The notes: generated by a model from the sequence alone, not told the origin. 22,038 nucleotides of DNA from Prevotella sp. CAG:485 (GCA_000437495.1 FR897802.1:4817-26854), one strand, 5' to 3'. Shown: positions 6,534-15,099, counted from the stretch's first letter. Made by a program: numbers and translations.

Positions 6534-9071
6534 ATGGAAAATAAAAAGACTTTTACGTACGACGAGGCCTATAACGCCTCGGTAAAGTATTTTGATGGCG
6601 ATGAACTGGCCGCCAGGGTGTGGGCCGGTAAATATGCGTTGAAGGACTCGGAGGGCATTCTCTATGAGCTGACTCCCGACGATATGCACCACCGTATCGC
6701 CGCCGAGCTGGCCCGCATAGAGAACAAGTACCCCAACCCCATGAGCCATGACGAAATCTTTCACCTGCTCAAAGATTTCAGATACATAGTGCCGCAGGGG
6801 AGTCCCATGGCCGGCATCGGCAACAACATGCAGACGGTGTCGCTGAGCAACTGTTTCGTAATCGGTCTCGACGGCCATCCCGATTCCTACGGCGGCATAA
6901 TGCGCGTTGACGAGGAGCAGGTGCAGCTCATGAAACGTCGCGGCGGCGTTGGCCACGACCTGAGCCATCTGCGTCCCAAAGGCACGCCGGTAAAAAACTC
7001 CGCTCTCACCTCTACGGGTCTGGTGCCCTTCATGGAGCGCTATTCCAATTCCACCCGCGAGGTGGCACAGGATGGTCGCCGAGGTGCCCTCATGCTCACC
7101 GTTTCCGGACGTCACCCTGATGCAGAGGCCTTCATCGACGCCAAGATGGAGCAGGGCAAGGTTACCGGCGCAAATGTATCGGTACGCATCGACGACGAGT
7201 TCATGCAGTGCGCCGAAAGCGGCAAGCCTTATGTTCAGCGCTTCCCCGTCGACAGCCTCAATCCCATTATGGAAAAGGAGATTGACGCCAAGGCGTTGTG
7301 GGCAAAGATTGTGCATAACGCATGGAAAAGCGCCGAGCCGGGGGTACTCTTCTGGGACACCATTCGTCGTGAGTCGGTGCCCGACTGTTACGCTGACCTC
7401 GGGTTTGAAACCATTTCCACCAATCCGTGCGGCGAAATACCTCTTTGTCCTTACGACAGCTGCCGTCTGCTGGCCATCAACCTGTTCAGCTATGTCAAAA
7501 AGCCCTTCACCACGGAGGCAAGTTTCGACTTCGAGCTGCTGCGCAAGCATGCCGCCAAGGCTCAGCGCATGATGGACGACATCATCGACCTGGAGATGGA
7601 GAAGATTGACAGCATCATTGAGAAGATAAAGGCCGACCCGGAGACGGAGGAGGTGAAAAGCACCGAGCTGCATCTCTGGGAGAAGATTCGTCATAAAACG
7701 CTGCTCGGCCGCCGCACTGGCTGCGGCACTACAGGCGAAGGTGATATGTTAGCAGCCTTAGGACTGCGTTACGGCACCGCGGAAGCCACTGATATGTCGG
7801 TGGAAGTACACAAGACTCTTGCTTTGGCATATTACGGAGGCAGTGTGGATATGGCGGCCGAACGCGGCGCCTTTGAGATTTATGATGCCGAGAGAGAGAA
7901 GAACAACCCCTTCATCAAACGTCTGCGCGAGGCTGACCCGGCGCTGTATGAGAAGATGGTGAAGCAAGGTCGTCGCAACATCGCCTGCCTCACCATAGCT
8001 CCCACCGGTTCCACATCGCTGATGACGCGCACAACATCGGGCATTGAGCCTGTCTTCCTGCCCGTTTATACGCGCCGCCGCAAGGTGAATCCCAACGACG
8101 CCAACGTGCGTGTGGACTTCGTTGACGAGGTGGGCGACAGCTTCGAGGAATTTGTGGTTTATCATCCCCGTTTCATCGACTGGATGCGCGCCACAGGCCG
8201 TGAGGTGAAGAGCTCCATGACGCCGGCCGAGATTGAGGCTCTGGTGAAGGAATCGCCCTATTACCGTGCCACGGCAGCCGACGTTGACTGGCTCGAGAAA
8301 GTGCGTATGCAGGGTGCCGTGCAGAAGTGGGTTGACCACTCCATCTCCGTAACCATCAATCTGCCCAACGACGTCAGCGAACAGCTCGTGGACAAGCTCT
8401 ATAAGGAGGCATGGCGCAACGGCTGCAAAGGCTGCACGGTTTACCGCGACGGCTCACGAAACAATGTGCTTGAGGCTGTGAAGAAAGAGGAGCCCAAAGC
8501 CCTGATTCACAATCCTGACCATCCCATAAAACGCCCCATCGAGCTTGAGGCTGACGTGGTCCGTTTCCAGAACAACAAAGAGAAGTGGATTGCATTTGTA
8601 GGTCTCGACCCGGACGGCCGTCCGTATGAAATATTCACCGGTCTGGCCGATGACGAGGATGGCATCTTCTGCCCCAAAGGGGTTACGCACGGCAAGATTA
8701 TCAAAGCCATGGATGCCCAGGGCCGCAAGCGCTACGATTTCCAGTTTGTGAACAAACGCGGCTACAAAACCACCATCGAGGGTCTGAGCGAGAAGTTCAA
8801 TCCCGAGTTCTGGAACTATGCAAAGCTGATTTCGGGCGTGTTGCGCTACGGAATGCCCATCGACCAGGTGCTCAAGCTCGTGGGTGGCCTGGAGCTGGAT
8901 TCCACCAGCATCAACACATGGAAAAACGGTGTTGAGCGCACGTTGAAGAAGTATATGCCCAACGGCGCTGTGGCAAGTGGTCAGCGCTGCCCCAACTGCG
9001 GCGCCGAAACGCTTGTTTATCAGGAAGGTTGCCTGATATGCAAGAACTGCGGCACCAGCAAATGCGGCTGA
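6534..9071 (+). CDS. nrdJ: Adenosylcobalamin-dependent (class II) ribonucleotide reductase
   Basis: Reduces ribonucleotides to deoxyribonucleotides with a cobalamin-generated thiyl radical, oxygen-independently, in the cytoplasm. 845 aa from the ATG at 6534. The radical motif N-P-C-G-E (Asn297, Cys299, Glu301) is intact. The redox pair is Cys107 (in L-S-N-C-F-V) and Cys310, eleven residues after Cys299 as in class II enzymes. P-T-G-S-T-S-L-M-T-R (490-499) is the phosphate-binding segment. The C-terminus has a cysteine-rich zinc-ribbon-like tail (C819, C822, C833, C836, C839) ending C-G-T-S-K-C-G, whose last cysteines probably re-reduce the active site. It is the only plus-strand gene, is divergent from recQ and has its own promoter. 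No nrdR-type box or B12 riboswitch is seen. Confidence 0.96.
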   Translation: MENKKTFTYDEAYNASVKYFDGDELAARVWAGKYALKDSEGILYELTPDDMHHRIAAELARIENKYPNPMSHDEIFHLLKDFRYIVPQGSPMAGIGNNMQTVSLSNCFVIGLDGHPDSYGGIMRVDEEQVQLMKRRGGVGHDLSHLRPKGTPVKNSALTSTGLVPFMERYSNSTREVAQDGRRGALMLTVSGRHPDAEAFIDAKMEQGKVTGANVSVRIDDEFMQCAESGKPYVQRFPVDSLNPIMEKEIDAKALWAKIVHNAWKSAEPGVLFWDTIRRESVPDCYADLGFETISTNPCGEIPLCPYDSCRLLAINLFSYVKKPFTTEASFDFELLRKHAAKAQRMMDDIIDLEMEKIDSIIEKIKADPETEEVKSTELHLWEKIRHKTLLGRRTGCGTTGEGDMLAALGLRYGTAEATDMSVEVHKTLALAYYGGSVDMAAERGAFEIYDAEREKNNPFIKRLREADPALYEKMVKQGRRNIACLTIAPTGSTSLMTRTTSGIEPVFLPVYTRRRKVNPNDANVRVDFVDEVGDSFEEFVVYHPRFIDWMRATGREVKSSMTPAEIEALVKESPYYRATAADVDWLEKVRMQGAVQKWVDHSISVTINLPNDVSEQLVDKLYKEAWRNGCKGCTVYRDGSRNNVLEAVKKEEPKALIHNPDHPIKRPIELEADVVRFQNNKEKWIAFVGLDPDGRPYEIFTGLADDEDGIFCPKGVTHGKIIKAMDAQGRKRYDFQFVNKRGYKTTIEGLSEKFNPEFWNYAKLISGVLRYGMPIDQVLKLVGGLELDSTSINTWKNGVERTLKKYMPNGAVASGQRCPNCGAETLVYQEGCLICKNCGTSKCG

Positions 9072-9089
9072 CAGACTACAAATTTGGGG

Positions 9090-9119
9090 TCAGATTGGCG
9101 ATCTGATTAGCTCCGCCAA
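9090..9119. other. Two overlapping, mutually exclusive hairpins between convergent nrdJ and ABC-F genes
   Basis: TCAGAT (9090-9095) pairs with ATCTGA (9101-9106) around a 5-nt loop. TTGGCG (9095-9100) also pairs with CGCCAA (9114-9119). The two share bases, so only one can form at a time. There is no T-run on either side. It lies in the 87-base gap where the two transcripts meet and may contribute to termination of one or both. Confidence 0.4.
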
Positions 9120-9158
9120 GAAGCCTAAGAGAAAGATACGGACCGATGGGGTTGGAGG

Positions 9159-10943
9159 TTATTCTTCCAGCTCCATCAGTTCTAATAACCGCATCTCTGA
9201 CGTGTCTATGCTCTCCTGAATTTCGGCCATCCTGGCTCCGGCTTCCTGCAGCTGTGCCGACGTCATAGTGCCGCTCGACATCTGCTCTGTCAGCGTCTGA
9301 CGCTCCTGTTCCAGTGTGGGTAGCAGGTTCTCCAACTCCTCCTTTTCCTTGCGTTGTTTGAAGTTCAGACCCTTGCGCTCGCGCGGTTTGCGCGTGTCGG
9401 AAGATGTGCGCTGCACGTGGGAGGCCGCTTCCATAGCCTTGGCCTGCCGATCCTTTTCCACCGCGCGGTATTGCGAGTAAGTGCCGGGGAAGTCCTCCAT
9501 CTCGCCGTTGCCCTTCAGCACGAACAGATGGTTGGCTATACGGTCGAGGAAAAAGCGGTCGTGACTCACCACTATCACGCAGCCCTGAAAAGAGCTGAGA
9601 TAATCCTCCAGAATAGAGAGAGTGAGAATGTCGAGGTCGTTGGTAGGTTCGTCGAAAATCAGAAAGTTGGGCTGGCGCATCAGCGTTATTGCCAGATTGA
9701 GCCGCCGCTTTTCGCCGCCGCTGAGCTTGGCGATGTATTTCTGCTGGTCGGGTACGGAGAAGAGAAAATGATACAGAAACTGTGAGGCTGTGAGCCGTGT
9801 CTTCGGATTTATCCACACATCCTCGGCTATCTCGCGCACAGCGTCAATAACCTTTTTGCGCGGATTCGGTTCCGCCATTCCCTGTTGCGAGTAATAGCCG
9901 AACTTCACCGTCTGGCCCACGTCGAACCGGCCCGAGTCGGGCTGCAGCTCTCCTAACAGCATGCGCAGCAGAGTAGTCTTGCCAACACCGTTGGGGCCTA
10001 CAATGCCAATTTTGTCATAGCGGGCAAACGTGTAGTTCCAGTCGCGCAGAATCACCTTCTCGCCGAAAGCCTTGCTCACATTGTGCGCCTCAAAAATCTT
10101 GGAGCCGATGTAAGAGCCTTGCACAGCCACATTCACCTGCTTGTTAGTGAGATTTACCTTTGAGCGTTCCTGCAGCTCATAGAAAGCGTCTATGCGGTAT
10201 TTGGCCTTTGAGCCGCGCGCCTGAGGCTGCCGCCGCATCCAGTCGAGCTCCGTGCGCAGCAGATTACGCACCTTGGCCAGCTCGGCGCCCATCTGAGCCA
10301 TACGCTCCTCGCGCTTGGACAGATAATAGTCGTAATTACCCTCATAGCTGTAGAGCTTGTGGCGGTCAATCTCCACAATCCGGCTGCACACACGGTCAAG
10401 GAACCAACGGTCGTGCGTCACCATCAGCAGCGTGGTTTTGCGCGTCGACAGATACTCCTCAAGCCATTCAATGGTGTCCACGTCGAGGTGGTTGGTAGGC
10501 TCGTCAAGCATCAGAAACTGAGGCTCGCGCAACAGCACACGGGCAATGGCGGCACGTTTCAGCTGCCCACCGCTCATCTTGCCCGGCAAAGCCTCGAAAT
10601 CTGTTACCCCGAGGCGATGAAGCATTTCGCGAGCCCGGTCCTCGGCCGTCCAGTCGTCTTCGGCATGCTCGGGTATGACAGCTTTCAGCACCGGGACATC
10701 GGGCGCAAACTCCGGTACCTGACTCAGATAGCCAATCTTCAGGTCTTTGGCCCAGACAATGCTGCCTGCCCCGTAATCCTCCTCGCCGGCAAGTATGCGC
10801 AGCAAAGTAGACTTGCCTTTGCCGTTCTGGGCTATCAGTCCCACCTTGTCGCCCCGGTTGATGGTGAGCGAAAGGTCGGTAAACAGATTGTCGGCTCCGA
10901 AATTCTTTTCCAGGCCCTCTACCTGCAGATAAGGTGCTGCCAT
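9159..10943 (-). CDS. ABC-F family ATPase, Uup-like
   Basis: Soluble twin-ATPase protein acting on ribosomes (or, for Uup, linked to DNA/ribosome maintenance); no membrane segments. Domain 1 has Walker A A-Q-N-G-K-G-K-S-T (Lys44), signature M-S-G-G-Q (123-127) and Walker B L-M-L-D-E-P-T-N-H-L-D. An arginine/lysine-rich linker (about 205-270) matches the tRNA-contacting linker of ABC-F proteins. Domain 2 has G-P-N-G-V-G-K-T-T (Lys322), L-S-G-G-E-K-R-R and F-D-E-P-T-N-D-L-D. The C-terminus (about 525-594) is charged and coiled-coil-like, which favours Uup over EttA. The first Walker A has Ala for its first Gly. ATG at 10943. A terminator for the upstream ridA transcript sits just before it, and I could not find a good promoter of its own. 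No reason to call it an antibiotic-resistance type. Confidence 0.9.
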   Translation of the reverse strand: MAAPYLQVEGLEKNFGADNLFTDLSLTINRGDKVGLIAQNGKGKSTLLRILAGEEDYGAGSIVWAKDLKIGYLSQVPEFAPDVPVLKAVIPEHAEDDWTAEDRAREMLHRLGVTDFEALPGKMSGGQLKRAAIARVLLREPQFLMLDEPTNHLDVDTIEWLEEYLSTRKTTLLMVTHDRWFLDRVCSRIVEIDRHKLYSYEGNYDYYLSKREERMAQMGAELAKVRNLLRTELDWMRRQPQARGSKAKYRIDAFYELQERSKVNLTNKQVNVAVQGSYIGSKIFEAHNVSKAFGEKVILRDWNYTFARYDKIGIVGPNGVGKTTLLRMLLGELQPDSGRFDVGQTVKFGYYSQQGMAEPNPRKKVIDAVREIAEDVWINPKTRLTASQFLYHFLFSVPDQQKYIAKLSGGEKRRLNLAITLMRQPNFLIFDEPTNDLDILTLSILEDYLSSFQGCVIVVSHDRFFLDRIANHLFVLKGNGEMEDFPGTYSQYRAVEKDRQAKAMEAASHVQRTSSDTRKPRERKGLNFKQRKEKEELENLLPTLEQERQTLTEQMSSGTMTSAQLQEAGARMAEIQESIDTSEMRLLELMELEE

Positions 10944-10954
10944 AATCAGTAAGT

Positions 10955-11006
10955 TGAAAAAATTAGAGAAGGTGTGTCATGAAAATGTCATACTCCACAC
11001 CTTCTC
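10955..11006 (-). terminator. Intrinsic terminator of the clpP-clpX-ridA transcript (possibly bidirectional)
   Basis: A perfect 11-bp stem, GAGAAGGTGTG (10966-10976) with CACACCTTCTC (10996-11006), contains a small inner CAT-GAAA-ATG hairpin. On the minus strand it is followed directly by TAATTTTTT (10965-10957). On the plus strand a T-rich stretch (11011-11021) also follows, so it could stop transcripts from either side. Confidence 0.85.
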
Positions 11007-11074
11007 GTCATTATATTTTTTAGCTGAATTCTGCGTCAGAACATCAAATTCGCCAACGGCATGAATTCACAGAA

Positions 11075-11449
11075 TCAAAGAGCTGCTATGGCCTCGATTT
11101 CCACAAGAGCTTGCTTGGGCAGTTCCTTTACGGCGAAGGCGCAGCGAGCCGGATAAACTTTCTGGAAATACTGCGCATAGACCTGATTCATGGGGCCGAA
11201 GAGGCTCATGTCGGCCAGGAAGACTGTGGTCTTCACCACATTGTCGAGAGTGGCGCCGGCAGCTTCAAGAATGGCTTTGATGTTGAGAATAGACTGCTCG
11301 GTCTGTTTCTCTATGTCGGCGGGCATTTCGCCGGTAGCGGCATTGATGGGCAGCTGACCCGATACAAATATCATGTTGCCGGCCTGAACAGCCTGGCTGT
11401 ACGGGCCTATGGCGCCCGGTGCCTGATTGCTTACGATTTCCTTTTTCAT
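11075..11449 (-). CDS. ridA: RidA family reactive intermediate/imine deaminase
   Basis: Hydrolyses reactive enamine/imine intermediates such as 2-aminoacrylate released by PLP enzymes; a cytoplasmic trimer. The 124 aa are exactly family length. Typical segments: A-P-G-A-I-G-P-Y-S-Q-A near the start, F-V-S-G-Q-L-P-I (28-35), and Y-P-A-R-C-A-F-A-V-K-E-L-P (99-111) with the substrate-carboxylate-binding Arg102, ending A-L-V-E-I-E-A-I-A. ATG at 11449, 36 bases after the clpX stop, so probably the last gene of the clpP-clpX unit. A strong terminator follows. A further inverted repeat TGAATTC/GAATTCA (11025-11031, 11063-11069) lies right behind its stop codon. Confidence 0.94.
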   Translation of the reverse strand: MKKEIVSNQAPGAIGPYSQAVQAGNMIFVSGQLPINAATGEMPADIEKQTEQSILNIKAILEAAGATLDNVVKTTVFLADMSLFGPMNQVYAQYFQKVYPARCAFAVKELPKQALVEIEAIAAL

Positions 11450-11485
11450 ATTATTAGATTGGGGGTGTGATTTGCTGATGGGGCA

Positions 11486-12745
11486 TCAAGCCAGTTCATT
11501 GAAATGAGCCTTGGCAAGTTGCTTTTCTATGTATTCGGGCGTTATGGTGAGCGTCTTGGCGCGTGCCGACGGACCCTCGAACATGGCGTCTACCATCACC
11601 GTCTCTACAATTGAGCGCAGACCGCGGGCGCCGAGTTTATATTCCAGAGCCTTGTCTACAATCTTGTCGAGCGCCTCAGGGGTAAACTCCAGCGTTTTGC
11701 CGTCGAGCTCAAAGAGCTTCTTATATTGGCGGATAACCGCATTCTTCGGCTCAGTGAGGATGGCGCGCAAAGCCTCGCGGTCAAGAGGCTCCAGGCTCGT
11801 CAGCACCGGCAGACGGCCGATGATTTCCGGAATGAGGCCAAACGACTTCAGGTCCTGCGGCATCACATATCGCATCAGATTCTCGCGCTTCTGTTTCCTG
11901 TCGGCGCTGTTCTGGCCGTAACCCACGGTGTGAGTGTTGAGGCGCGCCGCAATCTTGCGTTCAATGCCGTCGAAGGCGCCGCCGCAGATGAAGAGGATGT
12001 TCTTGGTGTTTACGGCAATCATCTTCTGCTCCGGATGCTTGCGGCCGCCGTTGGGGGGCACAAGCACAGTGCTGCCTTCGAGCAGCTTGAGAAGACCCTG
12101 CTGCACACCTTCGCCGCTGACGTCGCGCGTGATTGACGGGTTGTCGCTCTTGCGTGCTATTTTGTCGATTTCATCTATGAAGACTATGCCCTTCTCGGCT
12201 TGCTCAACATCGTAGTCGCACGTCTGCAGCAGACGCGTGAGAAGGCTCTCAATGTCTTCACCTACATATCCGGCCTCGGTGAGCACCGTGGCGTCGACAA
12301 TGGTAAACGGCACATCGAGAAGGCGCGCTATCGACTTGGCCAAAAGCGTCTTGCCCGTACCCGTGGGGCCTACCATAACGATGTTTGACTTCTCTATCTC
12401 AACATCATCGTCGGTGATGGCACCGCCTTCCATCTGGTCGAGGCGTTTGTAATGGTTGTAAACGGCCACCGACAGATATTTCTTGGCTTCATCCTGCCCA
12501 ATCACATACTGGTCAAGGAATTTCTTTATTTCCTTGGGTGTGGGCATCTTCTTTCTTTTTGCAGGCTTTTTCTTTGATGAATTGAGGTCTTGCAGCTTCT
12601 CGTCGCGTTTCTGGTCAATTATCGTAATGCAGTCCTTGCACAGATTAAGACCCGGAAATATTTCTACTACCGGATTGGAAACGCTGTCGGTGATGCCGCA
12701 CATGGCGCAGCGTTCGGTGGTTGTGGTGGTGCGTTTATTTGCCAA
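11486..12745 (-). CDS. clpX: ATP-dependent Clp protease ATP-binding subunit ClpX
   Basis: AAA+ unfoldase that feeds tagged proteins into ClpP. 419 aa. N-terminal zinc domain with Cys13, 16, 36 and 39; Walker A G-P-T-G-T-G-K-T (Lys132); pore loop G-Y-V-G (159-162); Walker B I-V-F-I-D-E (187-192); RKH loop (235-237). The ClpP-docking loop reads V-G-Y (274-276) where E. coli has I-G-F. The start must be TTG at 12745: in-frame stops lie a few codons upstream with no ATG between, and the next internal Met (residue 15) would remove the first zinc cysteine. It follows clpP by 82 bases that hold a long hairpin ending 16 nt before this start codon. Confidence 0.97.
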   Translation of the reverse strand: MANKRTTTTTERCAMCGITDSVSNPVVEIFPGLNLCKDCITIIDQKRDEKLQDLNSSKKKPAKRKKMPTPKEIKKFLDQYVIGQDEAKKYLSVAVYNHYKRLDQMEGGAITDDDVEIEKSNIVMVGPTGTGKTLLAKSIARLLDVPFTIVDATVLTEAGYVGEDIESLLTRLLQTCDYDVEQAEKGIVFIDEIDKIARKSDNPSITRDVSGEGVQQGLLKLLEGSTVLVPPNGGRKHPEQKMIAVNTKNILFICGGAFDGIERKIAARLNTHTVGYGQNSADRKQKRENLMRYVMPQDLKSFGLIPEIIGRLPVLTSLEPLDREALRAILTEPKNAVIRQYKKLFELDGKTLEFTPEALDKIVDKALEYKLGARGLRSIVETVMVDAMFEGPSARAKTLTITPEYIEKQLAKAHFNELA

Positions 12746-12761
12746 TGTTATATATTATTAA

Positions 12762-12808
12762 AGAATTGTCAGTTGCGGCGCTCAGTGCGCTGCGCAACTC
12801 ACAATTCT
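12762..12808 (-). promoter_or_regulatory. Long hairpin between clpP and clpX
   Basis: The arms 12762-12777 and 12793-12808 pair over 15 of 16 positions (single C-C mismatch at 12770/12800). The stem is extended by GCGC/GCGC (12778-12781, 12787-12790) above a two-base bulge, closing a 5-nt TCAGT loop. On the minus strand the sequence after it is TTTAATAATATATAAC, A/T-rich without a true T-run. The position suggests control of the clpP:clpX ratio by partial termination, RNA processing or mRNA end protection; which one is not decidable here. Confidence 0.7.
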
Positions 12809-12827
12809 GAAAAGTCAAATGTTGAGA

Positions 12828-13547
12828 TTATTTGTTCTTGTTCTCATTAGTGAGAATTTTGTCAATCATTCCGTAGTCGAGGGCCTCCTTGGCGGTCATC
12901 CAGTAATCGCGGTCGGAATCTTTGGCCACCTTGTCGAAGGGCTGGCCGGAATGTTCGCTGATGATTCTGTAGAGCTCGTCCTTGAGTTTGAGTATCTCGC
13001 GTGCCGTAATCTCGATGTCGGAAGCCTGACCCTGGATGCCGCCCATGGGCTGGTGAATCATGACCCTGGAGTGGGGCAGAGCCAGACGCTTGCCCTTGGC
13101 TCCGGCCACTAACAGCACTGCCGCCATAGAGGCTGCCATGCCTGTGCAGATGGTCGACACGTCGCTCTGTATATACTGCATGGTGTCGTATATGCCTAAG
13201 CCGGCATATACGCTGCCGCCGGGAGAGTTGATGTAGATGTTCACGTCCTTGCCCGGGTCCACACTGTCGAGATATAGCAGCTGAGCCTGGATGATGTTGG
13301 CCGATGTGTCTGTTACCTGAGTGCCGAGGAAGATGATTCGGTCCATCATGAGGCGCGAGAAGACGTCGAGCTGAGTTACGTTGAGCTGACGCTCTTCAAG
13401 AATGTAAGGATTCATATAATCAGCCTTGGGAGCGCTTAGGAGCGGAGCGGCTGCCGTGCTGACGCAGTTGGCATACTGATGCAGCGCGTTCGAGTTCACG
13501 CCAAGGTGATTTATTGCGAAATTTCTGAAATCTTGCTGTTGGTTCAT
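12828..13547 (-). CDS. clpP: ATP-dependent Clp protease proteolytic subunit ClpP
   Basis: Serine peptidase forming the tetradecameric chamber of ClpXP. 239 aa with the complete triad: Ser140 (in G-M-A-A-S-M-A-A), His165 (V-M-I-H-Q-P-M-G-G) and Asp214 (S-D-R-D-Y-W), with spacing identical to E. coli ClpP. I-N-S-P-G-G-S-V (106-113) is the oxyanion strand region. About 45 residues precede the conserved P-Y-I-L-E-E-R, longer than the E. coli propeptide (14 residues), so an extended N-terminal leader probably needs processing; an internal Met45 just before N-P-Y-I-L could be an alternative start. ATG at 13547. The next gene is clpX. Confidence 0.96.
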   Translation of the reverse strand: MNQQQDFRNFAINHLGVNSNALHQYANCVSTAAAPLLSAPKADYMNPYILEERQLNVTQLDVFSRLMMDRIIFLGTQVTDTSANIIQAQLLYLDSVDPGKDVNIYINSPGGSVYAGLGIYDTMQYIQSDVSTICTGMAASMAAVLLVAGAKGKRLALPHSRVMIHQPMGGIQGQASDIEITAREILKLKDELYRIISEHSGQPFDKVAKDSDRDYWMTAKEALDYGMIDKILTNENKNK

Positions 13548-13562
13548 AATTATAACTTTTAC

Positions 13563-13594
13563 TGGCTATAGCAACTTTGCTTAGTTATAACAAA
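13563..13594 (-). promoter_or_regulatory. Possible weak promoter of clpP
   Basis: Minus-strand TTTG (13594-13591), 20 bases, then TATAGCCA (13570-13563), which keeps only the TA of TAnnTTTG. Spacing matches the stronger promoters in this window, but the -7 element is poor, and the leader would be under 12 nt. Confidence 0.3.
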
Positions 13595-13666
13595 TAACGC
13601 GCCAAAATGTGTTCCTGGCTTTTGGGCTGTGTCATCTGAGCCTGTTTCGTCAGGCTGCCCGGATAC

Positions 13667-13710
13667 AAAAACAGAGCACGCGGAGGAGTTAAAGCTACTT
13701 CTCCGCGTGC
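13667..13710 (-). terminator. Intrinsic terminator of the trigger factor gene
   Basis: A 13-bp stem with one G-T pair (13676-13688 with 13698-13710; arm begins GCACGCGGAG) and a 9-nt loop, starting 12 bases after the stop codon. On the minus strand it is followed by TCTGTTTTTG, with the T-run at 13671-13667. Confidence 0.85.
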
Positions 13711-13722
13711 CCGAAAAGTATC

Positions 13723-15099
13723 TTATTCAGCCGGTTCGGCGGGAACCTCGGAGGCTGCTTTGAACAGCGCGTTGAACTCCTCTACCGAAACGGTTTTCTC
13801 GTCAACCTTAGCCTTTGCGCGGATACCGTTGAAGAGCTTCATCTCCATGGCCTGACGACCCAGGCTGTCAACAACCTTGCGGTCTTGCAGCATTTCGCCC
13901 ACATACTTCTTCAGCATATCCTCGGGCACATTCTGCATGCCGTATTGAGCAAACTGATTGCGGCAAGCCATCTCAGCCACGTTGCGGAGGTCATCTTCGG
14001 TGAGCTGCAGCTGAAGAGCTTTTGCCACGCTGTCGCTTACGAGCTGCCAACGCAGACCCGGCACGAGCTTGTTGTATTCCTCGTCAATCGACACTTCCGT
14101 TTCAGCCTCATGCTGCTCCTGCAGATAGGCTTTCAGCACCTCGTCGGGCAACGGGAATTCACCGGCGGCCTTCATCAGGCTTTCGCGGGCGTCGATGGTG
14201 AAACGATAGCTGGTGTCGGAAGCAAGCTGAGCGGCAATCATCTTGCGCAGCTCCTCTTTGTATTCCTCATCGTTGTGCACCTTGTCTTTGCCGAATACCT
14301 CGTCGTAGTATTCCTGACCCGGCTCAGCGCGGCGCAGCACAATGATTTCCGAAATATCCATGCGGAAGTTGGCGTGCATGTCGGCGGCTTCCTCTTTGCT
14401 TATGTGGAGCATCGACGAGAGTTCCACCGGATTGCCGGCGCAAGTGTCCCACGGGTTGAAGTCGATGGGAGCGCCCACGTTCTTGCCCATGAACAAGTCT
14501 TTCTGAGCCTGATCGGCGAAGTGTTCGGGAGCAACGATGCCCATGGCCACCTTGATGCCGTCGGTCATCGGGTTGCCTTCAGCGTCGAGCTGCGTCAGCG
14601 GGCCTTTCACCAGCGAGTCGGGCTCTACCGTGTCGCCTTTCTCCTGCTTGCCGTGACGGCGGCGCAGAACCTCGTCCTGACGCTGCACCATGTCGTCGGT
14701 AACTTCTATCTTGTAGGCCGGTATTTCTACCTCCTCAACATTGATGTTGATTTCCGGAGCCAGACCAAGTTTGAATTTGAACACCATTTCATTGGCGTCG
14801 AGGTTGGCTATCGTGTCGGGGTCAGGCATGGGGTTGCCAAGTACCGGCAGCTGCTCTTTGCGGATGTATTCAAAGAGTTCGTGCGAGATGCTTTTGTCGA
14901 TAACGTCATAGCGCACTGCTTTGCCGTATTTCTTCTCGAGCATGCCCATGGGGGCGTGGCCCGGACGGAAACCCGGTTCGTGGCGTGTGCGCGCCAGTTC
15001 CTTCATTTGCTTCTTTATCTCCTCCTTGAAGTCCTCCTGGGTTGCCTCAATGGTTACAAGTCCGTTGACTTCGTCGATTTTTGCGTATGTTATGTTCAT
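13723..15099 (-). CDS. tig: Trigger factor (ribosome-associated chaperone)
   Basis: Binds at the ribosome exit tunnel and shields nascent chains. 458 aa; the N-terminal ribosome-binding domain carries the signature G-F-R-P-G-H-A-P (43-50), where E. coli has G-F-R-K-G-K-V-P, so Pro replaces the basic residue at 46. The middle segment (about 150-245) occupies the place of the peptidyl-prolyl isomerase domain but is hard to align by eye and may be a degenerate domain, as is common in this phylum (from memory). The C-terminal half is helical and charged. ATG at 15099. Promoter upstream, terminator downstream: monocistronic, lying just upstream of clpP-clpX on the same strand, a common bacterial gene order. 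Confidence 0.93.
   Translation of the reverse strand: MNITYAKIDEVNGLVTIEATQEDFKEEIKKQMKELARTRHEPGFRPGHAPMGMLEKKYGKAVRYDVIDKSISHELFEYIRKEQLPVLGNPMPDPDTIANLDANEMVFKFKLGLAPEININVEEVEIPAYKIEVTDDMVQRQDEVLRRRHGKQEKGDTVEPDSLVKGPLTQLDAEGNPMTDGIKVAMGIVAPEHFADQAQKDLFMGKNVGAPIDFNPWDTCAGNPVELSSMLHISKEEAADMHANFRMDISEIIVLRRAEPGQEYYDEVFGKDKVHNDEEYKEELRKMIAAQLASDTSYRFTIDARESLMKAAGEFPLPDEVLKAYLQEQHEAETEVSIDEEYNKLVPGLRWQLVSDSVAKALQLQLTEDDLRNVAEMACRNQFAQYGMQNVPEDMLKKYVGEMLQDRKVVDSLGRQAMEMKLFNGIRAKAKVDEKTVSVEEFNALFKAASEVPAEPAE

Noticed and set aside
6531..7694. 387-codon minus-strand frame opposite nrdJ
   Set aside because: Antisense shadow of nrdJ; the sense protein has all class II reductase motifs.
9076..9816. 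Long minus-strand frame (246 codons) under the ABC-F gene
   Set aside because: It is an out-of-frame shadow of the ABC-F C-terminus, with no recognisable motif and low-complexity composition.
9159..10943. ABC-F protein as an antibiotic-resistance (target protection) determinant
   Set aside because: The C-terminal coiled coil and overall layout fit the housekeeping Uup-like group, and nothing in the context suggests a mobile resistance gene.
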